Shown here in pieces: positions 1 through 7,865 of a DNA stretch of 64,000 bases (position 1 is its first letter; each line of letters starts with the position of its first letter). Origin of the DNA: Steroidobacteraceae bacterium (GTDB lineage Bacteria > Pseudomonadota > Gammaproteobacteria > Steroidobacterales > Steroidobacteraceae); contig JABAQN010000021.1 in assembly GCA_019187495.1 (NCBI GenBank), positions 1-64,000 on the forward strand. Reading direction: 5' to 3'. Made by a program: the position numbers and the translations under genes. Under the pieces are notes generated by a model. That model did no database searches, was not told the DNA's origin, and saw nothing but the letters and a program-made list of their open reading frames with translations.

Positions 1-730
1 CCAGTCCGAGGAGCGGCGTGCCCGGCGCGACACGCATGCCGATCTGCACCGAGCGGCGCGCGATCGTGCCCTCGGCCGGCGCCAGGATCGACGTGCGGGC
101 GAGATCCAGCGCGGCCGCGCGCATCCGCGCCGCGGCGGCCGCGACCTGCGGGTGGTTCTCCAGCGTCGTGCCGTCGATCCGGGCGCGCACGCTCGCGAGC
201 GAGCCGCGGGCTGCGCCGAGCGCCGCCTCGAACTGCGAGGCCTTGTCGCGCGCGTGCTGCAGTTCCTCGGCGGAAACGGCGCCCCCGTCGCCGGCCGCTT
301 CGCGCCGCCCGACATCCGCCCGCGCGGCCGCAAGCTGCAGTGCACGCTCACGGATCTCGGCGCGCAATCCGTCCGCCTGCGAGTGCAGCGAGCGCACCTC
401 TCGCACCGCGCGCGCCAGATCCGCCCGCGCGGCCGCCAACGCGATCCGCGCATCGGCGCGGTCGAGCTCGACCAGCGTCTGTCCGGGTTCGACGTGCTGG
501 GTATCGTCGACCAGCACGCTGCTGACGGTGCCGGCGATCTCGCTCGTGACCGGCATGACGTCCGCCGCGACGTAGGCATCATCGGTGGATTCGTGGTAGC
601 GACCGTACAGCAGCTGGAACGCGGCGTAGGCCCCGAGCAGGACCAGCACGACGATGGCGAGCGTCGTCAATCTGCGGCGGCGCCGGCGGGCGGCGGCCTC
701 GGCGGATACGGCGGGCTCGGGTGTACTCAT
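1..730 (-). CDS. EmrA/HlyD-family periplasmic adaptor of a drug efflux pump (partial)
   Basis: Membrane fusion protein that would link an inner-membrane transporter to an outer-membrane channel. The visible part begins with a basic cytoplasmic stretch (residues about 13-19, mostly Arg), then one membrane anchor at about residues 20-42, a biotinyl-lipoyl-like half with the motif SEIAGTVSSVLV, a long Ala/Arg/Glu-rich coiled coil, and the return lipoyl half beginning TSILAPAEGTI. The C-terminal third lies beyond the left edge. The start codon overlaps the stop of the outer-membrane lipoprotein gene by 4 bp (ATGA), so the two are translationally coupled. Order in transcription is marR, outer-membrane protein, adaptor; an EmrB-type major facilitator gene is expected just outside the window (inference). 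Family assignment is secure; the substrate is unknown. Confidence 0.88.
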   Translation of the reverse strand, partial: MSTPEPAVSAEAAARRRRRRLTTLAIVVLVLLGAYAAFQLLYGRYHESTDDAYVAADVMPVTSEIAGTVSSVLVDDTQHVEPGQTLVELDRADARIALAAARADLARAVREVRSLHSQADGLRAEIRERALQLAAARADVGRREAAGDGGAVSAEELQHARDKASQFEAALGAARGSLASVRARIDGTTLENHPQVAAAAARMRAAALDLARTSILAPAEGTIARRSVQIGMRVAPGTPLLGL

Positions 731-2142
731 CGTGGGGCTCCGGGGTCGAAACTGCCGCCCAGCACGAGGAGGAGATTCATGCGGGCGCGAAGGCGATTGC
801 TCTGTGAGGTGAGGAGTGCGCGTCGCGCATCGAGGACGCGCGACTCGGCGTCGAGCAGGACGATCTGGCTGCTGAGCCCCGCCGCGTAACGACGCCCGGC
901 GAGATCGTATGCACGGCTCGCGCCCTGCAGCGTTGCCGCCGCGGCCGTGACCTGCTTCGAGAACGATGCCTCCAGCGTGAGCTGGTCCGAAGCCTGGCGC
1001 ACTGCCTCGAGCACGGTGCCGTTGTAGCCCGCCGTGGCGGCGTCGAGGTCGGCCGTCGCGCCCTTGTAGGCCGCCCTGAGGCGCCCCGCATCGAAAATCG
1101 GCAGATGCAGCGCAGGGCCGATGCCGTAGATGCGGCTGCCGCGCTCGACGAGTTCGTCGAGGCCGATCGCCTGCGTACCGACGAGTGCGGTCAGGGTGAT
1201 GTCCGGATAGAACGCCGCATGCGTGGCGGCACGACCCGCGATGGCGGCATCGACACGCGCGTGCGCCGCCAGCACGTCCGGGCGATGCGCGAGCAGGTCG
1301 ATCGGCAGCCGCCCAGGCAGCGGCAGGGCCGCATCGAGGGCGAGTGTCGGGCGGCCGATCGTCGCGTAACGGTCGGCGCCCGCGCCGACGAGCGCCGCGA
1401 GCCTGTGCACGGCCATGTCGCGGGCCGCTGCCGCCTGAAGGTGCAGCGCCCGTGCCGCCGGCACCGCCGATTCGGCGATCCGCAACTCGATCCCGGAGCC
1501 GAGGCCCGCCGCGGTGCGTTGGCGCGTCAACTCGAGCAGTCGTTCGCGCTGCGCCTGCGTCCGGGACGCGATATCGAGCAGCCCGGTCGCCTCGTGGAGA
1601 TCGACGTAGGCCTGGCCGACCGCGCCCGCGATCGCGAGCCGCGCGGCGGCGACGTCGAGTTCACTCGCGAGCGCCCGCGAGCGCGCGGCGCGGATCAGCG
1701 CCGCCTGGCGGCCCCAAAAATCGAGGCCCCAGCGCAGGTTCGCCGTCGCCTGGCCGATCCACATCGTGTCGCCCGCGAAAGGCGGCGGGATGTAGTAATG
1801 CTCGGAAAGGCGCTGCCAGGTCTCCTCCGCTTCGATGGCGATGCCCGGCCGGCTTGCGGCGATGTCGGCCTGCACGCCCGCTTGCGCGAGCCGCATGCGC
1901 GCGAGCGCCTGCCCGAGCGTCGGGCTGCGCTGCAGCGCCTCCTCCATCAGCGCATCGAACTGCGGGTCGTCGAATGACTTCCACCAGTCGGCCGCGACCG
2001 GCGCGAGCGGCGCGCCGGCTCCGAGTCCGAGCGCCTGCGCATCGATGGGTGCGCCCCGCGGCGCCTCGCGCTGCGGCAGCACGCAGCCCGCGAGCAGTAC
2101 CGCGATCAGCGTCGCGGACAGCGCGCCGCCGACGGCTTTCAT
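727..2142 (-). CDS. NodT/OprM-family outer-membrane efflux lipoprotein
   Basis: Outer-membrane channel component of a tripartite efflux system, 471 aa. The N-terminus is a lipoprotein signal ending in the lipobox LLAGC with the acylated Cys at residue 20. Two outer-membrane-efflux repeats follow, rich in Ala/Leu/Arg heptads with the family features SFDDPQFDALMEEAL near the start and DLLAHRPDVLAAHARVDAA in the middle. The ATG at 2142 was chosen because it starts the signal peptide and overlaps the marR stop as ATGA; a longer open frame upstream runs through marR and is not used. It sits between marR and the EmrA-like gene, so all three form one operon. Confidence 0.92.
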   Translation of the reverse strand: MKAVGGALSATLIAVLLAGCVLPQREAPRGAPIDAQALGLGAGAPLAPVAADWWKSFDDPQFDALMEEALQRSPTLGQALARMRLAQAGVQADIAASRPGIAIEAEETWQRLSEHYYIPPPFAGDTMWIGQATANLRWGLDFWGRQAALIRAARSRALASELDVAAARLAIAGAVGQAYVDLHEATGLLDIASRTQAQRERLLELTRQRTAAGLGSGIELRIAESAVPAARALHLQAAAARDMAVHRLAALVGAGADRYATIGRPTLALDAALPLPGRLPIDLLAHRPDVLAAHARVDAAIAGRAATHAAFYPDITLTALVGTQAIGLDELVERGSRIYGIGPALHLPIFDAGRLRAAYKGATADLDAATAGYNGTVLEAVRQASDQLTLEASFSKQVTAAAATLQGASRAYDLAGRRYAAGLSSQIVLLDAESRVLDARRALLTSQSNRLRARMNLLLVLGGSFDPGAPR

Positions 2143-2615
2143 GGCGCCGCCCGGCGCGCCTGCTCCATCGCGCGCAGGTTCGCGATGAGCTTGCGCAGCT
2201 GCTGCTTGAGCCGCTTGAACTCGGCTGCGCTGAAGTCGGCGAGCGCGGCATTGTGGACGGCGGTCACGAGCGGCATCAGCTCGGTCGTCTTGCGCCGGCC
2301 GGCCGCGGTGAGCTGCAGTTCGACGACCCGTCGGTCGGCGGTGCTGCGTCGGCGCGCGACGTAGCGGCGCCGCTCGAGCTGGTCGACGAGGCGGGTCAGC
2401 GCGCCGGTATCGTGCCGCAGGGCCTGGCACAAGCCGGAAACCGTGCCGACGCCCTCGCGGATCCGCAGCAGCACGAGCCACTGCATGAAGCCGAGGTCGT
2501 GCCCGTCGAAGGCCGCGGTCGCGGCATCGAGCATCAGCGCGTGGGACAGTTTCAGCAGATAGCCGACGCTCTCCGGCGGGGAGAAGGTCCGCGGGTCATA
2601 ATGGGTGCGCGCCAT
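2139..2615 (-). CDS. MarR-family transcriptional repressor of the efflux operon
   Basis: Winged-helix regulator of 158 aa. The central region GLCQALRHDTGALTRLVDQL matches the MarR recognition helix, followed by the wing with the DRR signature (STADRRVVELQLT). Dimerisation helices lie at both ends. It is the first gene of the efflux operon and is joined to the next gene by an ATGA overlap. Two MarR-box palindromes lie 8-34 bp upstream of its start, which suggests autorepression relieved by a ligand, as in E. coli marRAB (known for the family; inferred here). No good Shine-Dalgarno sequence is visible before the ATG, so translation may start on a very short leader. Confidence 0.9.
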   Translation of the reverse strand: MARTHYDPRTFSPPESVGYLLKLSHALMLDAATAAFDGHDLGFMQWLVLLRIREGVGTVSGLCQALRHDTGALTRLVDQLERRRYVARRRSTADRRVVELQLTAAGRRKTTELMPLVTAVHNAALADFSAAEFKRLKQQLRKLIANLRAMEQARRAAP

Positions 2616-2622
2616 CGGATGG

Positions 2623-2649
2623 TTGCCGAGGCAATGATTGCCTCGGCAA
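2623..2649. promoter_or_regulatory. Double MarR-box operator upstream of the efflux operon
   Basis: A 27-bp sequence with 13-bp perfectly inverted arms around one central base. It consists of two adjacent copies of the MarR operator core TTGCC-NN-GGCAA (2623-2634 and 2638-2649) separated by TGA. This core is the one known from E. coli marO. It lies just upstream of the marR start codon at 2615, so a bound repressor would block transcription of the whole operon. Confidence 0.75.
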
Positions 2650-2675
2650 AGGATGCGCCGGGCCGGTTGCCGCCG

Positions 2676-3281
2676 TCAAGCGCCGGCCGCGCTCCCCGCG
2701 CGCACCACGTCGGCGAGCGTGCGGCAGCCGAGCTTTTCCATCATCCGCGCCTTGTAGACCTCGACGGTGCGCGGGCTGATCTCGAGTTCCTGCGCGATCT
2801 CGCGCAGCTGCCGGCCGGCGGCGAGCAGGCGCAGCACGTCGCGCTCGCGCGCTGTCAGGCGTTCGAGCCGCTCGGCCGCCACCGCGCGCGCGCGCGTCGC
2901 GGTGTGCTGTTCGGCGTCGAGCCGGATCGCGTTGCCGAGCACATCCATCAGCACGGCGTCGTCGACGGGCTTTTCGAGGAAGTCGACCGCGCCATTCTTC
3001 AGCGCCGCGCGGGTGGTCGCGACATCACCGTGCGCGGTGAGCACGATCACGGGCAGCGCGATGCCGCGCGCCTTGAGTTCGGCCTGCAACTCGAGCCCCG
3101 ACATGCCGGGCATCTGCAGGTCGACCAGCAGGCAGCCGCGCCACTCGGCGCGATAGGTCCCGAGGAAATGCTCCGCGGATGCGAACACCTGCGCCCGCAG
3201 CCCGCGCAGCGAGATCAGGAGACTCAGCGCATCGCGGATCGCGGCGTCGTCATCGACCACGAATACCGTGGCATCACTCAC
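2676..3281 (-). CDS. FixJ/LuxR-type response regulator
   Basis: Two-domain response regulator of 201 aa. The receiver domain (about residues 1-120) carries the acidic pocket VVDDDAA, the phospho-acceptor Asp54 in LLVDLQMPGMSG, a conserved Thr in VLTAHGD, and Lys in FLEKPVDD. The C-terminal GerE/LuxR helix-turn-helix (about 135-195) reads LTARERDVLRLLAAGRQ...REIAQELEISPRTVEVYKA, typical of the FixJ/NarL class. Translation starts at GTG 3281, chosen because it gives the canonical receiver N-terminus and overlaps the kinase stop by 8 bp. It is coupled to the upstream sensor kinase and should be its partner. Target genes cannot be read from the sequence. Confidence 0.9.
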   Translation of the reverse strand: MSDATVFVVDDDAAIRDALSLLISLRGLRAQVFASAEHFLGTYRAEWRGCLLVDLQMPGMSGLELQAELKARGIALPVIVLTAHGDVATTRAALKNGAVDFLEKPVDDAVLMDVLGNAIRLDAEQHTATRARAVAAERLERLTARERDVLRLLAAGRQLREIAQELEISPRTVEVYKARMMEKLGCRTLADVVRAGSAAGA

Positions 3282-4872
3282 GCCGCGCTCCCGCCAGCGG
3301 CAGGCGCAACACGAAGCGCGCGCCCTCGCGGGAGCCTGCCGCGTCTGCCCCGCTGTAGTCGAGTTCCCCGCCCTGCGCGCGCAGCAGCGAGCGGCTGATC
3401 GCGAGTCCGAGCCCCATGCCGCCGGGTTTGGTCGTGACGAAGGGCTCGAACACGCGCCCCGCGACGTCGGTGGCGACGCCCGGGCCGGAATCGGCGATCG
3501 CCAGGCGCACGCTGTCGCCCTGGCGTTCGGCCGAGATCTCGATGCGCCGGATCGCGCTGCCGGCGACCACGATCGCGTCGATCGCGTTGGCGACGAGGTT
3601 GTGGAGCACGATCTCGAGCTGCGTGCGGTCGGCCGCGACCGGCGGCAGTTCCGGCGCCACATCACAGGCGAGCAGCACGCCGGTGCGCCGCAGGCGCTCC
3701 TGGAACGCCGCGATCACGTTCTGGCACAGCTCGGCGAGCGACAGCGGCGCGCATGTTGCCTGCCCGGTGCTGTAGAAGTCGCGCAAGCGGCGCAGCACCG
3801 ACGATGCGCGGATCGCCTCGCTCGCGGCCTTGCCGAGCGTCTCGGGCAACCGGGCGTCGTGTGCCTCTCCGGGCGTCGCGAGGATCTCCGCGGCGCGCAG
3901 GTACGAGACGAGTGCGGTGATCGGCTGGTTGAGCTCGTGCGTCAGCGCGGAGGCCATTTCACCCGCGGTCGCAAAGCGCATCGCCCGCGCGAGCGCCTCG
4001 TCGCGTTCGCGCAGTTGCGCCTGCGCACGCTGGCGTTCGCTCACGGTCGCGCCGAGGATCAGCGCGGTGAGGTTGAGCGTGAGCATCAGGAACTGCAGGT
4101 CGAAGAGCGGCGCGGCGTTGACATCCTGCACCATGAAGGCGAGCCCGACCTGGGTCGCGAGCGCGCCGACCACGGCGCCGACCACGCCCCAGCGCAGCGC
4201 GATCCAGATCATCGGCAGGAACAGCGGATAGAAGAATCGCAGCGCCTGGTCGGCGAGCACCACGAAGATCATCCACATCGTGAAGCCGAGCACCGCAAGT
4301 TGCAGCAGCGCCTCGCGCCTTCGCGCGCGCAGCGCGGCGAGCCCCTTGCGCCACGATGGCGCCCACATCAGCAGCGGCGTCAGCGTCAGCACGCCGTTGA
4401 AGTCGCCGACCCAGTAGCGCGCGACGCCACCGAGCGCGACGTTCTCGGGCAACGCGCCCATCGCGAGCATGATCGCGATGAAGCCGGCGCCGACGAGCAA
4501 CGTGGCGCCGAGGCAGGCGCCGACGAAGCGTGCCGCGTCGGCCGGCCGCGGCACGAGTGCCGCCGGACCCCGGCGGCGCAGGAACACCGCGAGCACCGTG
4601 TAGGCGATCGCGATCCATATCGACGTTGCGATCGCCGCGATGCTTCCCGCAGGCACGTCGCGCACCACAACTTCCGACAGCAGCGCCGCGAGCGCGACGG
4701 GAAGCGCGCCGCGCGGCCCCTGCCAGATGAGGTAGGCGAGGGAGACGCCGGTCTGCGGGTTCCATGGCGTGATGCCGAGTTGCAGTGCCGGCTGCAGGTA
4801 GCCGAGCCAGTCGACGAGGATGTATGCGGCGATGAAGATCGCGGCGCGAAGGAGAAAGCCAGCGCCGGGCAT
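3274..4872 (-). CDS. MASE1-domain sensor histidine kinase
   Basis: Inner-membrane sensor kinase of 532 aa. The N-terminal half is a multi-span MASE1-like sensory region (at least eight hydrophobic segments, including the typical WNPQTGVSLAYLIWQGPRGA). A short coiled coil leads to the dimerisation/phosphotransfer helix with the H-box TAGEMASALTHELNQPITAL, then an HATPase domain with N-box LHNLVANAIDAI, G1 box ADSGPGV and GLGLAISRSL. The HELNQP type is that of FixL/DctB-like kinases. It forms a pair with the overlapping FixJ-like regulator. The ATG at 4872 starts right before the first membrane helix; an in-frame GTG at 5031 would add 53 unconserved residues and is less likely. The signal sensed is unknown: there is no PAS/heme domain as in true FixL. 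Confidence 0.88.
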   Translation of the reverse strand: MPGAGFLLRAAIFIAAYILVDWLGYLQPALQLGITPWNPQTGVSLAYLIWQGPRGALPVALAALLSEVVVRDVPAGSIAAIATSIWIAIAYTVLAVFLRRRGPAALVPRPADAARFVGACLGATLLVGAGFIAIMLAMGALPENVALGGVARYWVGDFNGVLTLTPLLMWAPSWRKGLAALRARRREALLQLAVLGFTMWMIFVVLADQALRFFYPLFLPMIWIALRWGVVGAVVGALATQVGLAFMVQDVNAAPLFDLQFLMLTLNLTALILGATVSERQRAQAQLRERDEALARAMRFATAGEMASALTHELNQPITALVSYLRAAEILATPGEAHDARLPETLGKAASEAIRASSVLRRLRDFYSTGQATCAPLSLAELCQNVIAAFQERLRRTGVLLACDVAPELPPVAADRTQLEIVLHNLVANAIDAIVVAGSAIRRIEISAERQGDSVRLAIADSGPGVATDVAGRVFEPFVTTKPGGMGLGLAISRSLLRAQGGELDYSGADAAGSREGARFVLRLPLAGARRE

Positions 4873-4988
4873 GGGGTACGCCCGGCGCTGACCGGAAGCG
4901 GCTGCGCCCGACGCGCGATCCGTTTCCCCACTCTCTCGGGAGGAGAGGCTAGGGAGCGCCTGCGGATCCGGCAAGTCGGCGCTTCCCG

Positions 4989-5004
4989 TACGGGCTTGCC
5001 CGTA
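4989..5004. promoter_or_regulatory. Short palindrome between TPR lipoprotein gene and sensor kinase gene
   Basis: TACGGGC, a TT spacer, then GCCCGTA form a 7-bp perfect inverted repeat in the 159-bp stretch between the lipoprotein stop and the preferred kinase start. It could be an operator for the two-component system or an RNA hairpin after the lipoprotein gene. There is no T-run, so it is not a classical terminator. Confidence 0.25.
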
Positions 5005-5031
5005 TGTGCCCGCAGCGCGCATGGCGGCCAC

Positions 5032-5568
5032 TCAGGGCACCGCCAGGGCCTCGGCCCGACGCGCCGCTTCCTGCGCCTCGACATTGCGGCCGAGCGCGCG
5101 CAGGGCATCGGCGATCAGTTGCCACGCCGCGGATTGTTCGCGCGGCGCGCCGGCGGCGAGCGCGAGCGCGCGCCGGCCCATGTTCTGCGCCTGCAGCGCA
5201 TCGCCGCTCGCGAGTCGCGTCCGGCCCATTTCGATCCACACGAGCGGATTGTCCGGTTCGATGCGCAATGCGCGTTCGAGCGTGGCGGCCGCCGCGACGA
5301 AGTCCCCCTGGGCGGTGGCGCTGCGCGCCTGCGTGACGAGCGCGCTGGTCGCTGCGCTCAGCCGGTACGACCTGGGGGCGGGTGCGGGGGTCGGCATCGA
5401 GGGCGTCGTCGCGGGGGCGCCCGGCGATTGCGGTGGGGCCGCGCCGGGTTCTGTCGGCACGGGCGCAGGTGCGCCGGGAGCCGGCGTCGGCTGGTACGGC
5501 GGCGTCACGCATGCGGCGAGCGCGAGCGCCAGCATCGCGGGGAGCAGGGGGGCGGCGCGACGGCACAT
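5032..5568 (-). CDS. TPR lipoprotein, probable LpoP-like activator of PBP1b
   Basis: Lipoprotein of 178 aa. The signal peptide ends in LALAAC (acylated Cys about residue 19). A Pro/Ala-rich linker of about 45 residues follows, then about 100 residues of helical repeats that read as tetratricopeptide repeats (ARSATAQGDFVAAAATLERA, then RIEPDNPLVWIEMGRTRLAS). Its start overlaps the mrcB stop (TGATG), so it is translated with PBP1b. In Pseudomonas a TPR lipoprotein, LpoP, is the outer-membrane activator of PBP1b; the shared architecture (lipobox, proline-rich spacer, TPR) and the operon position argue for the same role here. That role is inference. The call as an exported TPR lipoprotein is direct. 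Confidence 0.8.
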   Translation of the reverse strand: MCRRAAPLLPAMLALALAACVTPPYQPTPAPGAPAPVPTEPGAAPPQSPGAPATTPSMPTPAPAPRSYRLSAATSALVTQARSATAQGDFVAAAATLERALRIEPDNPLVWIEMGRTRLASGDALQAQNMGRRALALAAGAPREQSAAWQLIADALRALGRNVEAQEAARRAEALAVP

Positions 5569-7856
5569 CAGCGGATGATGCCACGGAGCCAGTCGGCGAT
5601 GCCGGACGGCGGTGCGCAGCCGGCCATGTAGGGTGTCGGCGTGCCGCGCGGGACCGCGACGATCACTTCATCCTGCGAGCAGCCGGTGGTGACACGCAGT
5701 CCGGAGGCGTAGTCGATCGCCATGTCCTCGAGCGATTCGGGCATCGGCGGTTGCCACGAAGTGGTGTCGAGCGCCGACATGATCTTCTGCCACACGATCA
5801 GCGAGCCGCTCGAGCCGGTGACACCCGTCGGGCGGTTGTCGTCGTAGCCGATCCACACGACGGCGAGGTGGCTGCCCGAGAAGCCCGCGAACCAGCCATC
5901 ACGCAGGTCGGACGAACTGCCGGTCTTGCCGGCGACAATGAGCCCGCGCGGCAGGCGGGCGGCGGCGGCGCGGCCGGTGCCACGCGCGATCACGTAGGTC
6001 AGCATCCGGTCGACCTGGTACACGGCGTCCGGCGCCGCCACCGGCGCGATCTTCACCGGGTAGGCGCCGATGCGCTCCCCATGCTCATTGACCACCGCGC
6101 GCACCGCCCGCAGCGGCACATGGAAGCCGCCGTTCGCGAGGCCGTTGTAGAGTTGCGCCACATCGATCGGCGGCAGGTCGACGGCGCCCAGCAGCAACGA
6201 CGGCAGCGGCGCCGGCGCGGTCTCGAGGCCGAAGCGCGTGAACATCGCCGCGACTTTCGGCAATCCGGCATCGAGTCCGAGGTGCACGGTCGCGAGGTTC
6301 AGCGATTCGCTGAGCGCGCGCACCATCGAGACGGGCCCGTTCGCGTTCCGCGAGTAATTCTGCGGGCGCCACACCTTGTTCCGCGCGAGCGGCACCTCGA
6401 TCGGCGTGTCGTCGAGCACGCTCGTGGCATTCCAGCGGCCCGACTCGATCGCCGCCAGATAAACGAACGGCTTGACGAGCGAACCGATTGCCCGCGGGCT
6501 CGCGAGCGCGCGATTCAGGCCGTCGAAATTCACGTTGCGCCCGCCGACCATCGCGATCACTTCGCCGCTTTGCGGCAGCGTCACGATCGCCGCGCCTTCG
6601 AGCCCCGCCTTGCCGGCGGGTGGCGGGTGCGTCCGGTCGAGTCGCGCGAGCTCTCCTTCGACCGCCTGCTCCGCCGCGAGCTGCGCGCGCGGATCGAAGC
6701 TCGTGAACACGCTGAGGCCGGCTTCGGTGAGGTCGGCCTCCTTGTAATCGCGCCGCAACGTGCGCCGCACGAAATCGAGGTAAGCGGGGAAATAGCCGCC
6801 CGACGGACGCGCGGCGATGCCGAGCGGAGCCCTCATCGCGGCCGCGGCTGCCCCGGTGTCCACGATCTTCTGCTGCGCGAGCAGGCGCAGCACCAGGTCG
6901 CGCCGCTTGCGGGCCCGGTCGGGATAGCGGCGCGGATCGTAGTAGGGCGGGCCGCGCACGATCGCGACGAGCAGCGCGAGCTCCGGCAGGTCGAGTTCGT
7001 CGAGCGGCTTCGCGAACCAGAACTGGCTCGCGAGGCCGAAGCCGTGGATCGCCCGGTCGCCCTGCTGGCCGAGATAGATCTCGTTGATGTACGCGGTCAT
7101 CAGGTCGCGCTTGTCGTAGCGCGCCTCGAGCGCGAGCGCCATCATCGCTTCCTCGAGCTTGCGGGCGAGCGTGCGGCGGCCGTCGAGGAAATAGCTCTTG
7201 ACGAGCTGCTGCGTCAGCGTGCTGCCGCCCTGTTCGACCCGACCCGCGCGCAGGTTCACCCACATCGCGCGCGCGATCGCCTCGAGATCGACACCGTGGT
7301 GGGTGGCGAACTTGCGGTCCTCGACGGCCTTGATCGCGGCGGGCAGGAGCGGCGGTACCTCGTCGGGCGTCAGCACGATCCGGTCCTCGCCATGGATCGG
7401 GAAGATGCTGCCGATCAGCAGCGGATCGAGCCGGAAGACCGGAATCGCGGCACCGTCCGCGGCGCGCAGGCCCGTGATGGCGCCGCGTTCGATCGTCACG
7501 GCGATGATCTGCGCCGCGCGCTCCTCGTCCGCGAAGCGCGCGGCACGCACCGCGATCTCGAAGCGCCCGCGGCGGCGCCGGTAGCTGCCCGGGCGCGAAA
7601 GTTCCGGCGTTTCCCGATACCGCAACCGTTCGAGCTCGGCGAGCAGGTCGTCCGGCGAGAACGGCAACCCGACGTAGAGCTCGAGTGGCGCGGCGTAGAC
7701 CTTGGCGGGGAGCGTCCAGCGACGCCCCTCGAACTGCCGCGCCACCTCGCGATCGTAGTGGATGAACGCCACCGTGAACGCGAGCGCCGCCGCCGCGGCG
7801 AGTGCGGCGACGCCGATCGCGCTGCGGCGCAGGATCCTCTTCGTGCGGGCCTTCAT
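5568..7856 (-). CDS. mrcB: Bifunctional penicillin-binding protein 1B (glycosyltransferase/transpeptidase)
   Basis: Class A PBP of 762 aa that polymerises and cross-links peptidoglycan in the periplasm. There is one N-terminal membrane anchor (about residues 12-32) after a basic cytoplasmic tail, then the UB2H-like region found in PBP1b. The GT51 glycosyltransferase domain has the catalytic Glu179 in AVEDRKFATHHGVD and the motif EQGGSTLTQQLVK. The transpeptidase domain has Ser459-x-x-Lys in AIGSLVKPF, SxN in SESLNLAT, and KTG in VAGKTGSSSDLRDGWFAGF. All key residues are present. The first 60 residues and the UB2H-like segment mark it as the 1B rather than 1A type. It is co-translated with the LpoP-like lipoprotein downstream. 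Confidence 0.95.
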   Translation of the reverse strand: MKARTKRILRRSAIGVAALAAAAALAFTVAFIHYDREVARQFEGRRWTLPAKVYAAPLELYVGLPFSPDDLLAELERLRYRETPELSRPGSYRRRRGRFEIAVRAARFADEERAAQIIAVTIERGAITGLRAADGAAIPVFRLDPLLIGSIFPIHGEDRIVLTPDEVPPLLPAAIKAVEDRKFATHHGVDLEAIARAMWVNLRAGRVEQGGSTLTQQLVKSYFLDGRRTLARKLEEAMMALALEARYDKRDLMTAYINEIYLGQQGDRAIHGFGLASQFWFAKPLDELDLPELALLVAIVRGPPYYDPRRYPDRARKRRDLVLRLLAQQKIVDTGAAAAAMRAPLGIAARPSGGYFPAYLDFVRRTLRRDYKEADLTEAGLSVFTSFDPRAQLAAEQAVEGELARLDRTHPPPAGKAGLEGAAIVTLPQSGEVIAMVGGRNVNFDGLNRALASPRAIGSLVKPFVYLAAIESGRWNATSVLDDTPIEVPLARNKVWRPQNYSRNANGPVSMVRALSESLNLATVHLGLDAGLPKVAAMFTRFGLETAPAPLPSLLLGAVDLPPIDVAQLYNGLANGGFHVPLRAVRAVVNEHGERIGAYPVKIAPVAAPDAVYQVDRMLTYVIARGTGRAAAARLPRGLIVAGKTGSSSDLRDGWFAGFSGSHLAVVWIGYDDNRPTGVTGSSGSLIVWQKIMSALDTTSWQPPMPESLEDMAIDYASGLRVTTGCSQDEVIVAVPRGTPTPYMAGCAPPSGIADWLRGIIR

Positions 7857-7865
7857 TGCCCCATC

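Noticed and set aside
4873-5031. Longer start (GTG 5031) for the sensor kinase
   Set aside because: The added 53 residues are polar, unconserved and begin directly at the end of the preceding gene; the ATG at 4872 starts at the first membrane helix.
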